Positions 1 through 6,271 of a stretch of DNA of 9,206 nt are shown in pieces. Made by a program: the position numbers and the translations under genes. Origin of the DNA: an uncultured Oscillibacter sp. (GTDB taxonomy: Bacteria > Bacillota > Clostridia > Oscillospirales > Oscillospiraceae); the NCBI GenBank assembly GCA_946183715.1, contig CAMHDB010000062.1, positions 1-9,206 on the forward strand. Direction: 5' to 3'. Numbering within the stretch: position 1 is the stretch's first letter; every line of letters begins with the position of its first letter. The notes under the pieces are model-generated. The model did no database searches. It was given only the letters and a program-made list of their open reading frames with translations, and was not told the origin of the DNA.

Positions 1-48
1 AAACGGAACAGGTTGAAACGGGAAAAAGCAAAAAACGTATTCATAGAA

Positions 49-64
49 CTATAAATGAGCAAAT
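49..64 (+). repeat. Left terminal inverted repeat of the MITE-like element
   Basis: CTATAAATGAGCAAAT matches the reverse complement of 133-148 with no mismatch. Two possible G-U pairs and one G-C pair extend the stem inward (65-67 with 130-132). It directly follows the left CATAGAA copy at 42-48. Confidence 0.85.
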
Positions 65-132
65 TTGAAAAATTGCACGAAAGTCCTTGCATGGCGGACA
101 ATTTTGAAGTTTCGTCCACGCCAAATTGCCGG

Positions 133-148
133 ATTTGCTCATTTATAG
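133..148 (-). repeat. Right terminal inverted repeat of the MITE-like element
   Basis: ATTTGCTCATTTATAG is the exact reverse complement of 49-64. It is directly followed by the second CATAGAA copy at 149-155. The TAGAAT at 151-156, just outside this arm, resembles a -10 box (5 of 6), so the element's right end could contribute to a promoter. The only -35-like partner I see is TTGCCG at 126-131, with a long 19-base spacer. Confidence 0.85.
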
Positions 149-160
149 CATAGAATAGCT

Positions 161-189
161 TTGATATTGTTTGACTACGTTTTTTGAAT
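161..189 (+). promoter_or_regulatory. Weak candidate promoter for the aro operon
   Basis: TTGATA (161-166, 5 of 6 to TTGACA) is separated by 17 bases from TTGAAT (184-189, 4 of 6 to TATAAT). This would start transcription near base 196, leaving almost no leader before the aroF ATG at 201. A competing candidate is TTGCCG (126-131) with TAGAAT (151-156), which overlaps the right end of the MITE-like element. Neither is strong. No T-box motif (AGGGUGGNACCGCG) or recognised riboswitch is visible upstream. Confidence 0.25.
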
Positions 190-200
190 CAGCGTGTCTT

Positions 201-1226
201 ATGATTGTCATTCTCAGGCAGAACCCGAACCCCGACCAGTTGGAGAGCTTTATCGCGTGGCTCAAAGAGAAGGGCGTCGCGGTGCATACGAGCGTCGGCG
301 AATCGAATACCATACTGGGCCTTGTGGGCGACACCTCCCGCCTTGATATCGACCTCATCGCCGCCCTCGATATCGTGCAGGATGTCAAGCGCGTGCAGGA
401 GCCCTACAAGAACGCCAACCGCAAATTCCACCCGGAAGACACCGTAATCCCCGTGCGCGACACGCAAATCGGCGGCGGTACGCTGACGATTATGGCGGGG
501 CCGTGTTCCGTGGAATCCGAGGAGCAGGTCGTAGGGATTGCGAAAGCCGTCAAAGCAAGCGGGGCAACCATGCTTCGCGGCGGGGCGTTCAAGCCGCGCA
601 CGTCGCCCTACGCCTTCCAAGGTCTGGGCGAACGCGGCCTAGAATACCTCAAGACCGCGCGCGCCGAAACCGGACTGCCAATCGTCACGGAACTGATGGA
701 CGTAACGCAACTGCCGTTGTTCAAGGACGTGGACGTAATCCAAATCGGGGCGCGGAACATGCAAAATTTCGACTTGCTGAAAGCCGTCGGACATCAGGAA
801 AAGCCCGTCATGATAAAGCGCGGCATGTCGGCGACCTACGAGGAATGGCTGATGAGCGCCGAGTACGTCATGGCCGGCGGAAACGAGAACGTGATTCTCT
901 GCGAGCGTGGCATACGAACCTTTGAGACGTTCACGCGCAACACGCTGGATTTGAGCTGTATTCCGGTTCTGCGCTACCTGACACATCTCCCGGTGGTCGT
1001 AGACCCGAGCCACGCGACGGGCAAATACTGGCTTGTAGAGCCTATGGCGCTGGGGGCCGTCGCCGCCGGGGCCGACGGCGTGCTGATTGAAGTCCACAAC
1101 GACCCCGAACACGCGCTCTGCGACGGGCCGCAATCCCTAAAGCCGCAAGTATTCGACACGGTAGCCAAGAAACTGCTGACGCTTCACGGCGTCATGCGTT
1201 CGGTCAACGGGGGCGCGGAGATATGA
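201..1226 (+). CDS. aroF: 3-deoxy-7-phosphoheptulonate (DAHP) synthase, N-regulatory type
   Basis: This enzyme condenses phosphoenolpyruvate and erythrose 4-phosphate to DAHP, the committed step of the shikimate pathway, in the cytoplasm. The 341-aa product has a ferredoxin-like N-terminal domain (about residues 1-80), which in the Thermotoga maritima type carries feedback inhibition by Tyr or Phe, followed by the TIM-barrel catalytic domain. Visible motifs are GPCSVES, KPRTSPY, QIGARNMQNF, MIKRG, CERGIRTFE and DPSHATG. The expected metal ligands are Cys102, His271, Glu297 and Asp308, almost the T. maritima numbering. I chose ATG 201 because MIVIL matches the usual family start; an in-frame TTG at 171 would add 10 unrelated residues. 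Neither start has a visible Shine-Dalgarno sequence, unlike the genes downstream. It heads the aro operon, and its TGA overlaps the aroB ATG by 4 bases (ATGA). Confidence 0.95.
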   Translation: MIVILRQNPNPDQLESFIAWLKEKGVAVHTSVGESNTILGLVGDTSRLDIDLIAALDIVQDVKRVQEPYKNANRKFHPEDTVIPVRDTQIGGGTLTIMAGPCSVESEEQVVGIAKAVKASGATMLRGGAFKPRTSPYAFQGLGERGLEYLKTARAETGLPIVTELMDVTQLPLFKDVDVIQIGARNMQNFDLLKAVGHQEKPVMIKRGMSATYEEWLMSAEYVMAGGNENVILCERGIRTFETFTRNTLDLSCIPVLRYLTHLPVVVDPSHATGKYWLVEPMALGAVAAGADGVLIEVHNDPEHALCDGPQSLKPQVFDTVAKKLLTLHGVMRSVNGGAEI

Positions 1227-2293
1227 ACGCGGTTTCGATACCCGTCCGGACGCGCCCGGCGTATCAGGTACAGGTCGGGCCGGGACTACTCCCCGATTTC
1301 GGGCGAATCCTGCGGGATACGCTGGGCCACTGCCGCGCCGCGGTCGTGACCGACAGCGTAGTCGGGCCGCTGTACCTCGACGCCGTCCGCGAAAGCCTGC
1401 AAAGCGCCGGATTCCGTACCGTGCCGCACACCGTCCCCGCCGGGGAGGCGCACAAGAACCTCTCGACACTCGGCGGCATTCTGGAATTTCTCGCCCGGGA
1501 ACGCCTGACGCGTTCCGACGCATTGGTAGCGCTGGGCGGGGGCGTCGTGGGCGATATGGCCGGGTTCGCCGCCGCCGTGTACCTGCGGGGTATCCGATAC
1601 GCGCAAATCCCGACGACGTTACTTTCCGCCGTGGATTCGTCCGTAGGCGGCAAGACGGCTGTCGACTTGCGCGCCGGGAAGAATCTCGCGGGGGCGTTCG
1701 CGCAACCCGCCGCCGTACTCTGTGACACCGACTTTCTGCGTACCCTCCCGCCCGAGACGTTCGCCGACGGTATGGCGGAAGTCGTCAAAACGGGCGTACT
1801 TTCCGGGGAGAGTTTACTTTCTATGTGTGAGGCCGGGGAAGTGGCGGCGCACGAAACAGAGGTTATCGCGCGCTGTGTGGCCTACAAGGCGGGCGTCGTC
1901 GAACGCGACGAGCGCGAACAGAACGAGCGGCGGCTGTTGAATTTGGGGCACACCGTCGGACACGCCGTCGAAAAGTGTAGCGGCTACACGATACCGCACG
2001 GACACGCCGTCGCCGCCGGACTGGGCGTTATCGCGCGCGCGGCGGAGGCGTTCGGCTGGACGGCGGAACCTGTCGCGGCGCGGATTTGCGGTTGCCTCGC
2101 GGCGAACGGCCTGCCCTGCGGGACGGACTTCCCGCCGGAGGCGTTGTCGGAGGCGGCGCTGTCGGACAAGAAGCGCGCCGGGGATACGGTCACGCTCGTG
2201 ATTCCGGAGCGCGTCGGGGGCTGTGTCCTGCGGGCTGTGCCCGTGGCCGAACTGCCCGACATCATCCGGGCGGGGTGCGCGCCGTGGACGTGA
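1223..2293 (+). CDS. aroB: 3-dehydroquinate synthase
   Basis: This enzyme converts DAHP to 3-dehydroquinate, using NAD+ catalytically and a divalent metal; it is the second shikimate-pathway step. The product is 356 aa, normal for the family. It shows the NAD-binding run GGGVVGDMAGF (about 105-115), the PTTLLSAVDSSVGGKTAVD signature (130-148), AEVVK with a likely metal ligand Glu186, NLGHTVGHAVE (metal ligand His243 and catalytic-region His247) and HGHAVAAG (third ligand His259). The usual HGE is HGH here. The C-terminal DKKRAGDTVTLV substrate-binding stretch is intact. The start overlaps the aroF stop as ATGA, with GCGGAG just upstream, so translation is probably coupled to aroF. Its end overlaps aroA. 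Nothing suggests damage or transfer. Confidence 0.96.
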   Translation: MNAVSIPVRTRPAYQVQVGPGLLPDFGRILRDTLGHCRAAVVTDSVVGPLYLDAVRESLQSAGFRTVPHTVPAGEAHKNLSTLGGILEFLARERLTRSDALVALGGGVVGDMAGFAAAVYLRGIRYAQIPTTLLSAVDSSVGGKTAVDLRAGKNLAGAFAQPAAVLCDTDFLRTLPPETFADGMAEVVKTGVLSGESLLSMCEAGEVAAHETEVIARCVAYKAGVVERDEREQNERRLLNLGHTVGHAVEKCSGYTIPHGHAVAAGLGVIARAAEAFGWTAEPVAARICGCLAANGLPCGTDFPPEALSEAALSDKKRAGDTVTLVIPERVGGCVLRAVPVAELPDIIRAGCAPWT

Positions 2294-3450
2294 CGATTTC
2301 CCCGCGCCGCCTTCGCGGGACTGTCACGCCGCCGCCGTCGAAATCCATGGCACACCGCGCGGTCGTCGCCGAACTCCTCGCCGGATTGGAGACCTTTTCT
2401 GTGTCGCCGACGCTCTCGGAGGACATCCGCGCGACAATCGCCTGTGCGGCGGCCCTGCGCGGCGCCGGGGAAAGTGTCCTCGACTGCGGGGAATCGGGCT
2501 CTACACTACGATTTTTAATTCCCGTAGCGCTCGTACTGCGCGGCGGCGGGACGTTCACGGGGCGCGGACGCCTCATGCAACGCCCCCAAACGCCCTATTT
2601 CGACATCTTCGACGAAAAGGGCGTCGTGTACGAACAGGCCGGAGACCGTCTGACTGTCCGGGGACGGCTGACGCCCGGTGAGTACCGTTTACCCGGAGAC
2701 GTGTCCAGTCAGTTCGTGACGGGCCTGCTGTTCGCCCTGCCCCTGCTCGACGCGGAATCCGTCATCCGCCTGACTTCCCCGCTACAGTCCGCCGCCTACG
2801 TCGACATGACCCTCGACACCCTGCGCCGTTGCGGCGTGTCGGCGGATTGTACTAACCCGGACGTATTCCGGATTCCGGGCCGACAGCGCTACCGCGTCGA
2901 CAATTTGTCGGTGGAGGCGGACTGGTCTCAGGCGGCGTTCTGGTACGCCGCCAACTTCCTCGGGAACGCCGTGGAAATCCGCGGCCTGAACCCCGATTCC
3001 GTACAGGGAGACCGCGCAATCGCGGACTTGTACCGGGAAATGCAAGCGCCCGCGCCGCTGGAAATCGACCTCGGCGGGATTCCGGACTTGCTCCCGCCGC
3101 TGGCAATTATGGCGGCGCGGCGGGCGTCGCCGACACGCTTCGCGAATGCCGGACGCCTGCGCCTCAAAGAAAGCGACCGCCTCGAAAGCGTCGCGGCGTT
3201 ACTGCGGGCGTTCGGCGTCGGCGCGGAGACCGGGCCTGACTGGCTTCGCGTCGACGGCGGCATGACGGATTCCGGCGGGGGCGTCGACGTGGACGGCGCG
3301 AACGACCACCGGATTGTCATGGCGGCGGCGGTACTCGCCTCGGCGCGGCGCGAACCCGTCACGATTCGCGGCGCGGAGGCGGTCAGAAAGTCGTACCCGT
3401 CGTTCTTCGCGGACTATCGGGAGTTGGGAGGGGAAATTTATGGCCTCTGA
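2284..3450 (+). CDS. aroA: 3-phosphoshikimate 1-carboxyvinyltransferase (EPSP synthase)
   Basis: This enzyme transfers the enolpyruvyl group of phosphoenolpyruvate to shikimate 3-phosphate, the sixth pathway step and the target of glyphosate. Starting from GTG 2284 the product is 388 aa, shorter than the roughly 430 of E. coli, yet all core motifs are present: PPSKSMAHR (Lys20, Arg25), ESGSTLRFL (70-78), MQRP with Arg100, SSQFVTG, IPDLLPPLA with the likely catalytic Asp268, KESDR (295-299), NDHR (340-343) and RKSYP with Lys369. The glycine corresponding to E. coli Gly96 is kept in ESGST. In-frame GTG codons at 2275, 2284 and 2290 all compete as starts. I favour 2284 because MDVTISP is family-like and a G-rich stretch (2268-2275) lies 8 bases upstream; 2290 would give a GTGA overlap with the aroB stop. 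An open frame extending back to 2086 is only aroB read in another frame. The end overlaps aroC by 11 bases. Confidence 0.95.
   Translation: MDVTISPRRLRGTVTPPPSKSMAHRAVVAELLAGLETFSVSPTLSEDIRATIACAAALRGAGESVLDCGESGSTLRFLIPVALVLRGGGTFTGRGRLMQRPQTPYFDIFDEKGVVYEQAGDRLTVRGRLTPGEYRLPGDVSSQFVTGLLFALPLLDAESVIRLTSPLQSAAYVDMTLDTLRRCGVSADCTNPDVFRIPGRQRYRVDNLSVEADWSQAAFWYAANFLGNAVEIRGLNPDSVQGDRAIADLYREMQAPAPLEIDLGGIPDLLPPLAIMAARRASPTRFANAGRLRLKESDRLESVAALLRAFGVGAETGPDWLRVDGGMTDSGGGVDVDGANDHRIVMAAAVLASARREPVTIRGAEAVRKSYPSFFADYRELGGEIYGL
3426..3433 (+). promoter_or_regulatory. Ribosome binding site of aroC inside aroA
   Basis: GGGAGGGG lies 6 bases before ATG 3440 and within the last codons of aroA. It fixes the aroC start, which could otherwise be read as far upstream as 3314 because that frame stays open inside aroA. 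Confidence 0.8.
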
Positions 3451-4537
3451 ATTTGGAAAGCTGTTGCGGGTGGCGCTGTTCGGACAGTCGCACGGGGCGG
3501 CGGTGGGCGTCCTCGTCGACGGACTGCCCGCCGGGGAGGCCGTCGACCTCGACGAACTGCAAGCCTTTTTAGACCGCCGCCGTGCCAAACCCGACGGACT
3601 GTCGACGGCGCGCGCGGAGACTGATGTACCCCGGTTTTTGTCGGGACTGGAGGACGGCAAGACCTGCGGCTTTCCTCTCTGCGCCGTCCTCGACAACGCC
3701 GACACGCACTCCCGCGACTACGACGCCCTCCGCGCCGTCCCGCGCCCCGGTCACGCCGACTACACCGCGTGGGCCAAGTGGCACGGCTTCGCGGACATGC
3801 GCGGCGGCGGGCACTTCTCCGGACGCCTCACGGCTCCGCTGTGCGTGGCGGGCGGAATCGCGAAACAGATTTTGTCGCGGCGCGGCGTACACGTCGGGGC
3901 GCACCTCTACCGCGCCGGGGGCGTGGCGGACGCGCCGTTTCCGCTGTCGCCCACGCCGGGACTGTTCGACGAACTCGCCGCGAAAGCCTTCCCCGTACTC
4001 GACGACGACGCCGGGGAACGTATGAAAAGCGTCATCCGCGCCGCGCGCGCCGACGCCGACAGCGTGGGGGGCGTCGTAGAATGCGCGGCGGTCGGACTGC
4101 CCGCCGGACTGGGCGGGCCGTTCTTCGACGGGCTGGAAAGCCGTCTCGCCGCCGCCGTATTCGGAATCCCCGCCGTGAAGGGCGTCGAATTTGGCGCGGG
4201 CTTCGGCGCGGCGGACTTGCGCGGCTCCGCGAATAACGACCCCTTCGCCGTACACGACGGCGCAATCGTCACGGAGACGAACCACAGCGGCGGCATTCTC
4301 GGCGGCATTACGACGGGCATGCCCGTCGTATTCCGGGCGGCGTTCAAGCCTACGCCGTCCATCGGAAAGCCGCAAAAGAGCGTAGACCTGAATACTATGG
4401 AGGCCGCGACGCTGACGGTCTCCGGGCGTCACGACCCCTGCGTGGCACACCGGGCGGTGCCCGTCGCGGAGGCCGTCGCGGCGTGCGTCCTGCTCGACTT
4501 GCTGCTCGAATACAGGGAGGGAACTTCATGGAACTGA
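3440..4537 (+). CDS. aroC: Chorismate synthase
   Basis: This enzyme removes phosphate from EPSP to give chorismate, the last common step, and needs reduced FMN. The 365-aa product matches the usual length. It has FGQSHG near the N-terminus (His18), HSRDYD (90-95), RPGHADYT with His105, RGGGHFSGR (121-129), NHSGGILGGITTGMPVVF and SGRHDPC with Asp332. Many bacteria have RGGGRSSARET in place of RGGGHFSGRLT. The variant keeps the second arginine, and from memory it is common in Clostridia, so I do not read it as a defect. Both histidines and the aspartate implicated in catalysis are present. A strong Shine-Dalgarno (GGGAGGGG) precedes the ATG. The gene overlaps aroA by 11 bases and pheA by 10, so the three are very likely translated from one message. 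Confidence 0.95.
   Translation: MASEFGKLLRVALFGQSHGAAVGVLVDGLPAGEAVDLDELQAFLDRRRAKPDGLSTARAETDVPRFLSGLEDGKTCGFPLCAVLDNADTHSRDYDALRAVPRPGHADYTAWAKWHGFADMRGGGHFSGRLTAPLCVAGGIAKQILSRRGVHVGAHLYRAGGVADAPFPLSPTPGLFDELAAKAFPVLDDDAGERMKSVIRAARADADSVGGVVECAAVGLPAGLGGPFFDGLESRLAAAVFGIPAVKGVEFGAGFGAADLRGSANNDPFAVHDGAIVTETNHSGGILGGITTGMPVVFRAAFKPTPSIGKPQKSVDLNTMEAATLTVSGRHDPCVAHRAVPVAEAVAACVLLDLLLEYREGTSWN
4514..4521 (+). promoter_or_regulatory. Ribosome binding site of pheA inside aroC
   Basis: AGGGAGGG ends 6 bases before ATG 4528 and lies within the last codons of aroC. It supports ATG 4528, where MELTEIR aligns with the start of the chorismate mutase helix, over the longer open frame that begins at 4483. 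Confidence 0.8.
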
Positions 4538-5664
4538 CGGAAATCCGGGCGGACATCGACCGTATCGACGCGGAATTACTGCGGCTGTTCCTGAAACGCA
4601 TGGAACTGGCCGACAAGACCGCCAAATACAAGGCCGCGCACGGCCTGCCGATTCTGAATAAAGAACGGGAACGCGAAATTCTCGCGAAAGTCACGGAGGA
4701 CGCCGGAGCGCTGGAACGCTACGCCTATCACCTGTTCGCGACGCTGTTGGAGCTGTCCCGCTCGCGACAGGCGGAAATCGTCTCCCCGCCGACGAAAGTC
4801 GAGGCGTACATCAAGGCGGCGCTCGCGGGCGGCGGCGAAATCTTCCCCCAAACGGGCCTCGTGGCCTGTCAGGGAATCGAGGGCGGCAACTCCCAAGCCG
4901 CCTGTGACCGGATTCTCCCGCGCGGGCATATCGTGTACGTCAAGACTTTTCAGGCGGTGGCGTCGGCGGTGGAGTCGGGGCTGTGCAAGTTCGGCGTACT
5001 GCCCATCGAAAACAGCTCCAACGGCTCCGTGCGCGCGGTCTACGACTTGCTCCAAGACCACAAACTGTCCGTCGTGCGCTCGACCCGCCTGCATATCCGG
5101 CACGAGTTGCTCGCCCTCCCCGGCGTCAAGCTCGCCGACATCACCGAAATTCACTCCCACGAACAGGCCATCGGGCAGTGTTCGCGCTTCCTGAACGGCC
5201 TGAACGGCGTGCGCGTGATTCCGGAGAGCAACACGGCGTCGGCGGCGAAAAGCCTTTCGGGGAGCGGCAACCGCCACGCCGCCGCGATTTCGTCGCACGC
5301 CTGCGCCGCCCTCTACGGCCTCGAATGCGTCAGCGACCGAATCATGGACAGCGACAACAACTATACGCGCTTCATCTGCGTCTCGAAAGACCCGGCCATC
5401 TACTCGGGCGCGAACCGAATCAGCCTGATTATCGCCACGGAGAACAGGCCCGGCGCGCTCTACGACGTGCTGTCGAAACTCGCGGCGCTGGGCGTCAATA
5501 TGACGAAACTGGAATCCTGTCCGGTGTCGGGGCGGAATTTCGAGTTCATCTTCTTCCTTGAGCTGGAGGCGTCGGTAAAGGAACCGGGCGTACTGGCGAT
5601 GTTGGAGGAAATGGAGCGGAGCTGTGAGAGTTTCCAGTTTCTGGGCAGTTACGCGGAAGTGTGA
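4528..5664 (+). CDS. pheA: Bifunctional chorismate mutase / prephenate dehydratase (P-protein)
   Basis: This protein turns chorismate into prephenate and then phenylpyruvate, the phenylalanine branch. The 378-aa product has three parts. Residues 1-90 are an AroQ-class chorismate mutase with all expected contacts (Arg7, Arg24, Lys35, Arg47, Glu48, Ser77, Gln81; Asn44 where E. coli has Asp48). Residues about 110-288 are prephenate dehydratase, with LPIENSSNGSV, the HSHEQAIGQC helix and the catalytic YTRF (Thr280). Residues about 297-378 are an ACT regulatory domain with RPGALY. In E. coli the GALV (309-312) and ESRP (329-332) motifs bind phenylalanine; here the same positions read GALY and ESCP, so the arginine is a cysteine. 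This may weaken or alter feedback, or be usual for the clade. The dehydratase entry motif VACQGIEGGNSQAA also departs from the common YQGxxGAYS form. The gene overlaps aroC by 10 bases. Confidence 0.95.
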   Translation: MELTEIRADIDRIDAELLRLFLKRMELADKTAKYKAAHGLPILNKEREREILAKVTEDAGALERYAYHLFATLLELSRSRQAEIVSPPTKVEAYIKAALAGGGEIFPQTGLVACQGIEGGNSQAACDRILPRGHIVYVKTFQAVASAVESGLCKFGVLPIENSSNGSVRAVYDLLQDHKLSVVRSTRLHIRHELLALPGVKLADITEIHSHEQAIGQCSRFLNGLNGVRVIPESNTASAAKSLSGSGNRHAAAISSHACAALYGLECVSDRIMDSDNNYTRFICVSKDPAIYSGANRISLIIATENRPGALYDVLSKLAALGVNMTKLESCPVSGRNFEFIFFLELEASVKEPGVLAMLEEMERSCESFQFLGSYAEV

Positions 5665-5673
5665 GGGGGACTT

Positions 5674-6114
5674 ATGCGCATTCTGGTATTGAACGGGCCG
5701 AATATGAATCTGCTGGGCGTGCGGGAGCCGGAGCTGTACGGGGGGCGCACCTACGCCGACTTGCTCGACATGATTCGCGCGGAGGCCGACAAACTCGGCG
5801 TCGACGTGTACTTTGTGCAGTCGAACCACGAGGGCGCGCTGGTCGACGCGATTCAACAGGCTTATTTCGACGAAGTAGACGGAATCGTGCTGAATCCGGC
5901 GGCGTACACACACACAAGCGTCGCGATTCTCGACGCCCTGAAGGCGGCGAACATCCCGACGGTCGAGGTACACGTCACGAACCCCGACGCGCGCGAGGAC
6001 TTCCGGCGGGTGTCGTATGTGCGCGCGGTGGCCGTGGCGACGATTCGCGGGCACGGGCTGGAAGGGTATTTGGAGGCCTTACGGCTCCTTGTGGTACAGA
6101 GTCAGGCCTTGTAA
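5674..6114 (+). CDS. aroQ: Type II 3-dehydroquinate dehydratase
   Basis: This enzyme dehydrates 3-dehydroquinate to 3-dehydroshikimate, the third shikimate step. It belongs to the small flavodoxin-fold type II family, usually a dodecamer, and is unrelated to the type I AroD enzymes. At 146 aa the length is typical. Motifs follow the family closely: NGPNMNLLG (7-15), REPELYG with lid Arg17 and catalytic Tyr22, NPAAYTHTSVA with Asn74 and His80, and EVHVTNPDAREDFRR with Glu98, His100 and Arg111. The ATG sits 9 bases after the pheA stop, with a purine-rich Shine-Dalgarno (GAGGGGGA, 5663-5670) beginning inside the pheA stop codon. It is the last gene of the aro operon. No classical rho-independent terminator follows its TAA; an imperfect inverted repeat does. 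Confidence 0.96.
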   Translation: MRILVLNGPNMNLLGVREPELYGGRTYADLLDMIRAEADKLGVDVYFVQSNHEGALVDAIQQAYFDEVDGIVLNPAAYTHTSVAILDALKAANIPTVEVHVTNPDAREDFRRVSYVRAVAVATIRGHGLEGYLEALRLLVVQSQAL

Positions 6115-6133
6115 TCTCTCCCCCGCTCATATA

Positions 6134-6225
6134 TATACTCAACGACGGTAAACTTTGCCGCCTATTTGCCACACAGTCAAGGAGACGCGGCTACGGAGGG
6201 GAAAACTTTACCGCTTTCGAGTATA
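6134..6225. repeat. Imperfect 26-nt inverted repeat after aroQ
   Basis: Bases 6134-6159 and 6200-6225 form inverted arms matching at 20 of 26 positions by my count. There are two uninterrupted 7-bp blocks (TATACTC with GAGTATA, CGGTAAA with TTTACCG) separated by a symmetric 5-base internal loop, and then TTT and CC matches. The enclosed loop is 40 bases. The right arm contains a consensus -10 box, TATAAT at 6222-6227. There is no T-run after the right arm, so this is not an ordinary terminator. It could be an operator-like palindrome, a decayed MITE, or the arms of an invertible promoter; the sequence alone cannot decide. The arms do not resemble those of the element at 49-148. Confidence 0.6.
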
Positions 6226-6227
6226 AT
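6222..6227 (+). promoter_or_regulatory. Candidate -10 box for the DUF4428 gene
   Basis: TATAAT is a perfect -10 hexamer 45 bases before the mini-ORF start at 6272. The bases 17 upstream (GGGAAA, 6199-6204) are a poor -35, so activity may need an activator or may be weak. A small GC-rich hairpin (CCGCC at 6230-6234 with GGCGG at 6245-6249) would lie at the very start of the transcript. Confidence 0.4.
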
Positions 6228-6257
6228 AGCCGCCACAGGCGAAAGGCGGATACGAAC

Positions 6258-6267
6258 AGGAGGAGGT
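6258..6267 (+). promoter_or_regulatory. Near-perfect Shine-Dalgarno for the mini-ORF
   Basis: AGGAGGAGGT ends 4 bases before ATG 6272, ideal spacing for the mini-ORF. It is 30 bases from ATG 6298, too far to load ribosomes directly on the DUF4428 start. This decides that translation most likely begins at 6272. Confidence 0.75.
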
Positions 6268-6271
6268 TCGA

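Larger units (their letters stand above)
42..155. mobile_element. MITE-like palindromic insertion with 7-bp flanking repeats
   Basis: Bases 49-64 (CTATAAATGAGCAAAT) are the exact reverse complement of bases 133-148, giving 16-bp perfect terminal inverted repeats around a 100-bp element. Immediately outside both ends lies the same 7-base direct repeat, CATAGAA (42-48 and 149-155), as expected of a target-site duplication. The interior can fold further: TGGC and GGAC at 92-99 pair with GTCC and GCCA at 114-123, and 69-75 can pair with 99-105. There is no room for a transposase, so if mobile it would be non-autonomous. It ends 45 bases before the aroF start codon, so it may affect the operon's promoter. 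The alternative is a native RNA leader hairpin, but a leader would not explain the flanking duplication. I cannot assign an IS family. Confidence 0.6.

Noticed and set aside
91..153. A 20-codon open frame inside the MITE-like element with two Phe codons, a possible leader peptide for attenuation
   Set aside because: There is no Shine-Dalgarno before ATG 91, no cluster of Phe, Tyr or Trp codons, and no terminator hairpin with a T-run after it. The frame is explained by the palindromic element.
1..200. T-box or amino acid riboswitch upstream of aroF
   Set aside because: The conserved T-box AGGGUGGNACCGCG motif is absent, no terminator/antiterminator pair with a T-run is visible, and the dominant structure is a palindrome with flanking duplications.
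2086..2283. N-terminal extension of aroA by 66 residues
   Set aside because: The stretch is aroB read in another frame, with an Arg/Gly-rich composition. EPSP synthase homologues begin near MDVTISP.
3569..4450. A 293-codon minus-strand open frame opposite aroC
   Set aside because: It lies wholly within aroC, is low-complexity Arg/Val/Gly-rich, and is typical of GC-rich antisense frames.
4576..6054. A 492-codon open frame on the minus strand across pheA and aroQ
   Set aside because: It is antisense to two clearly functional genes. Its translation is Arg/His/Val-rich without recognisable motifs, as expected of a high-GC shadow frame.
6134..6225. Rho-independent terminator for the aro operon
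   Set aside because: The loop is about 40 bases, the stem is interrupted and no T-run follows, so it does not fit a standard terminator.
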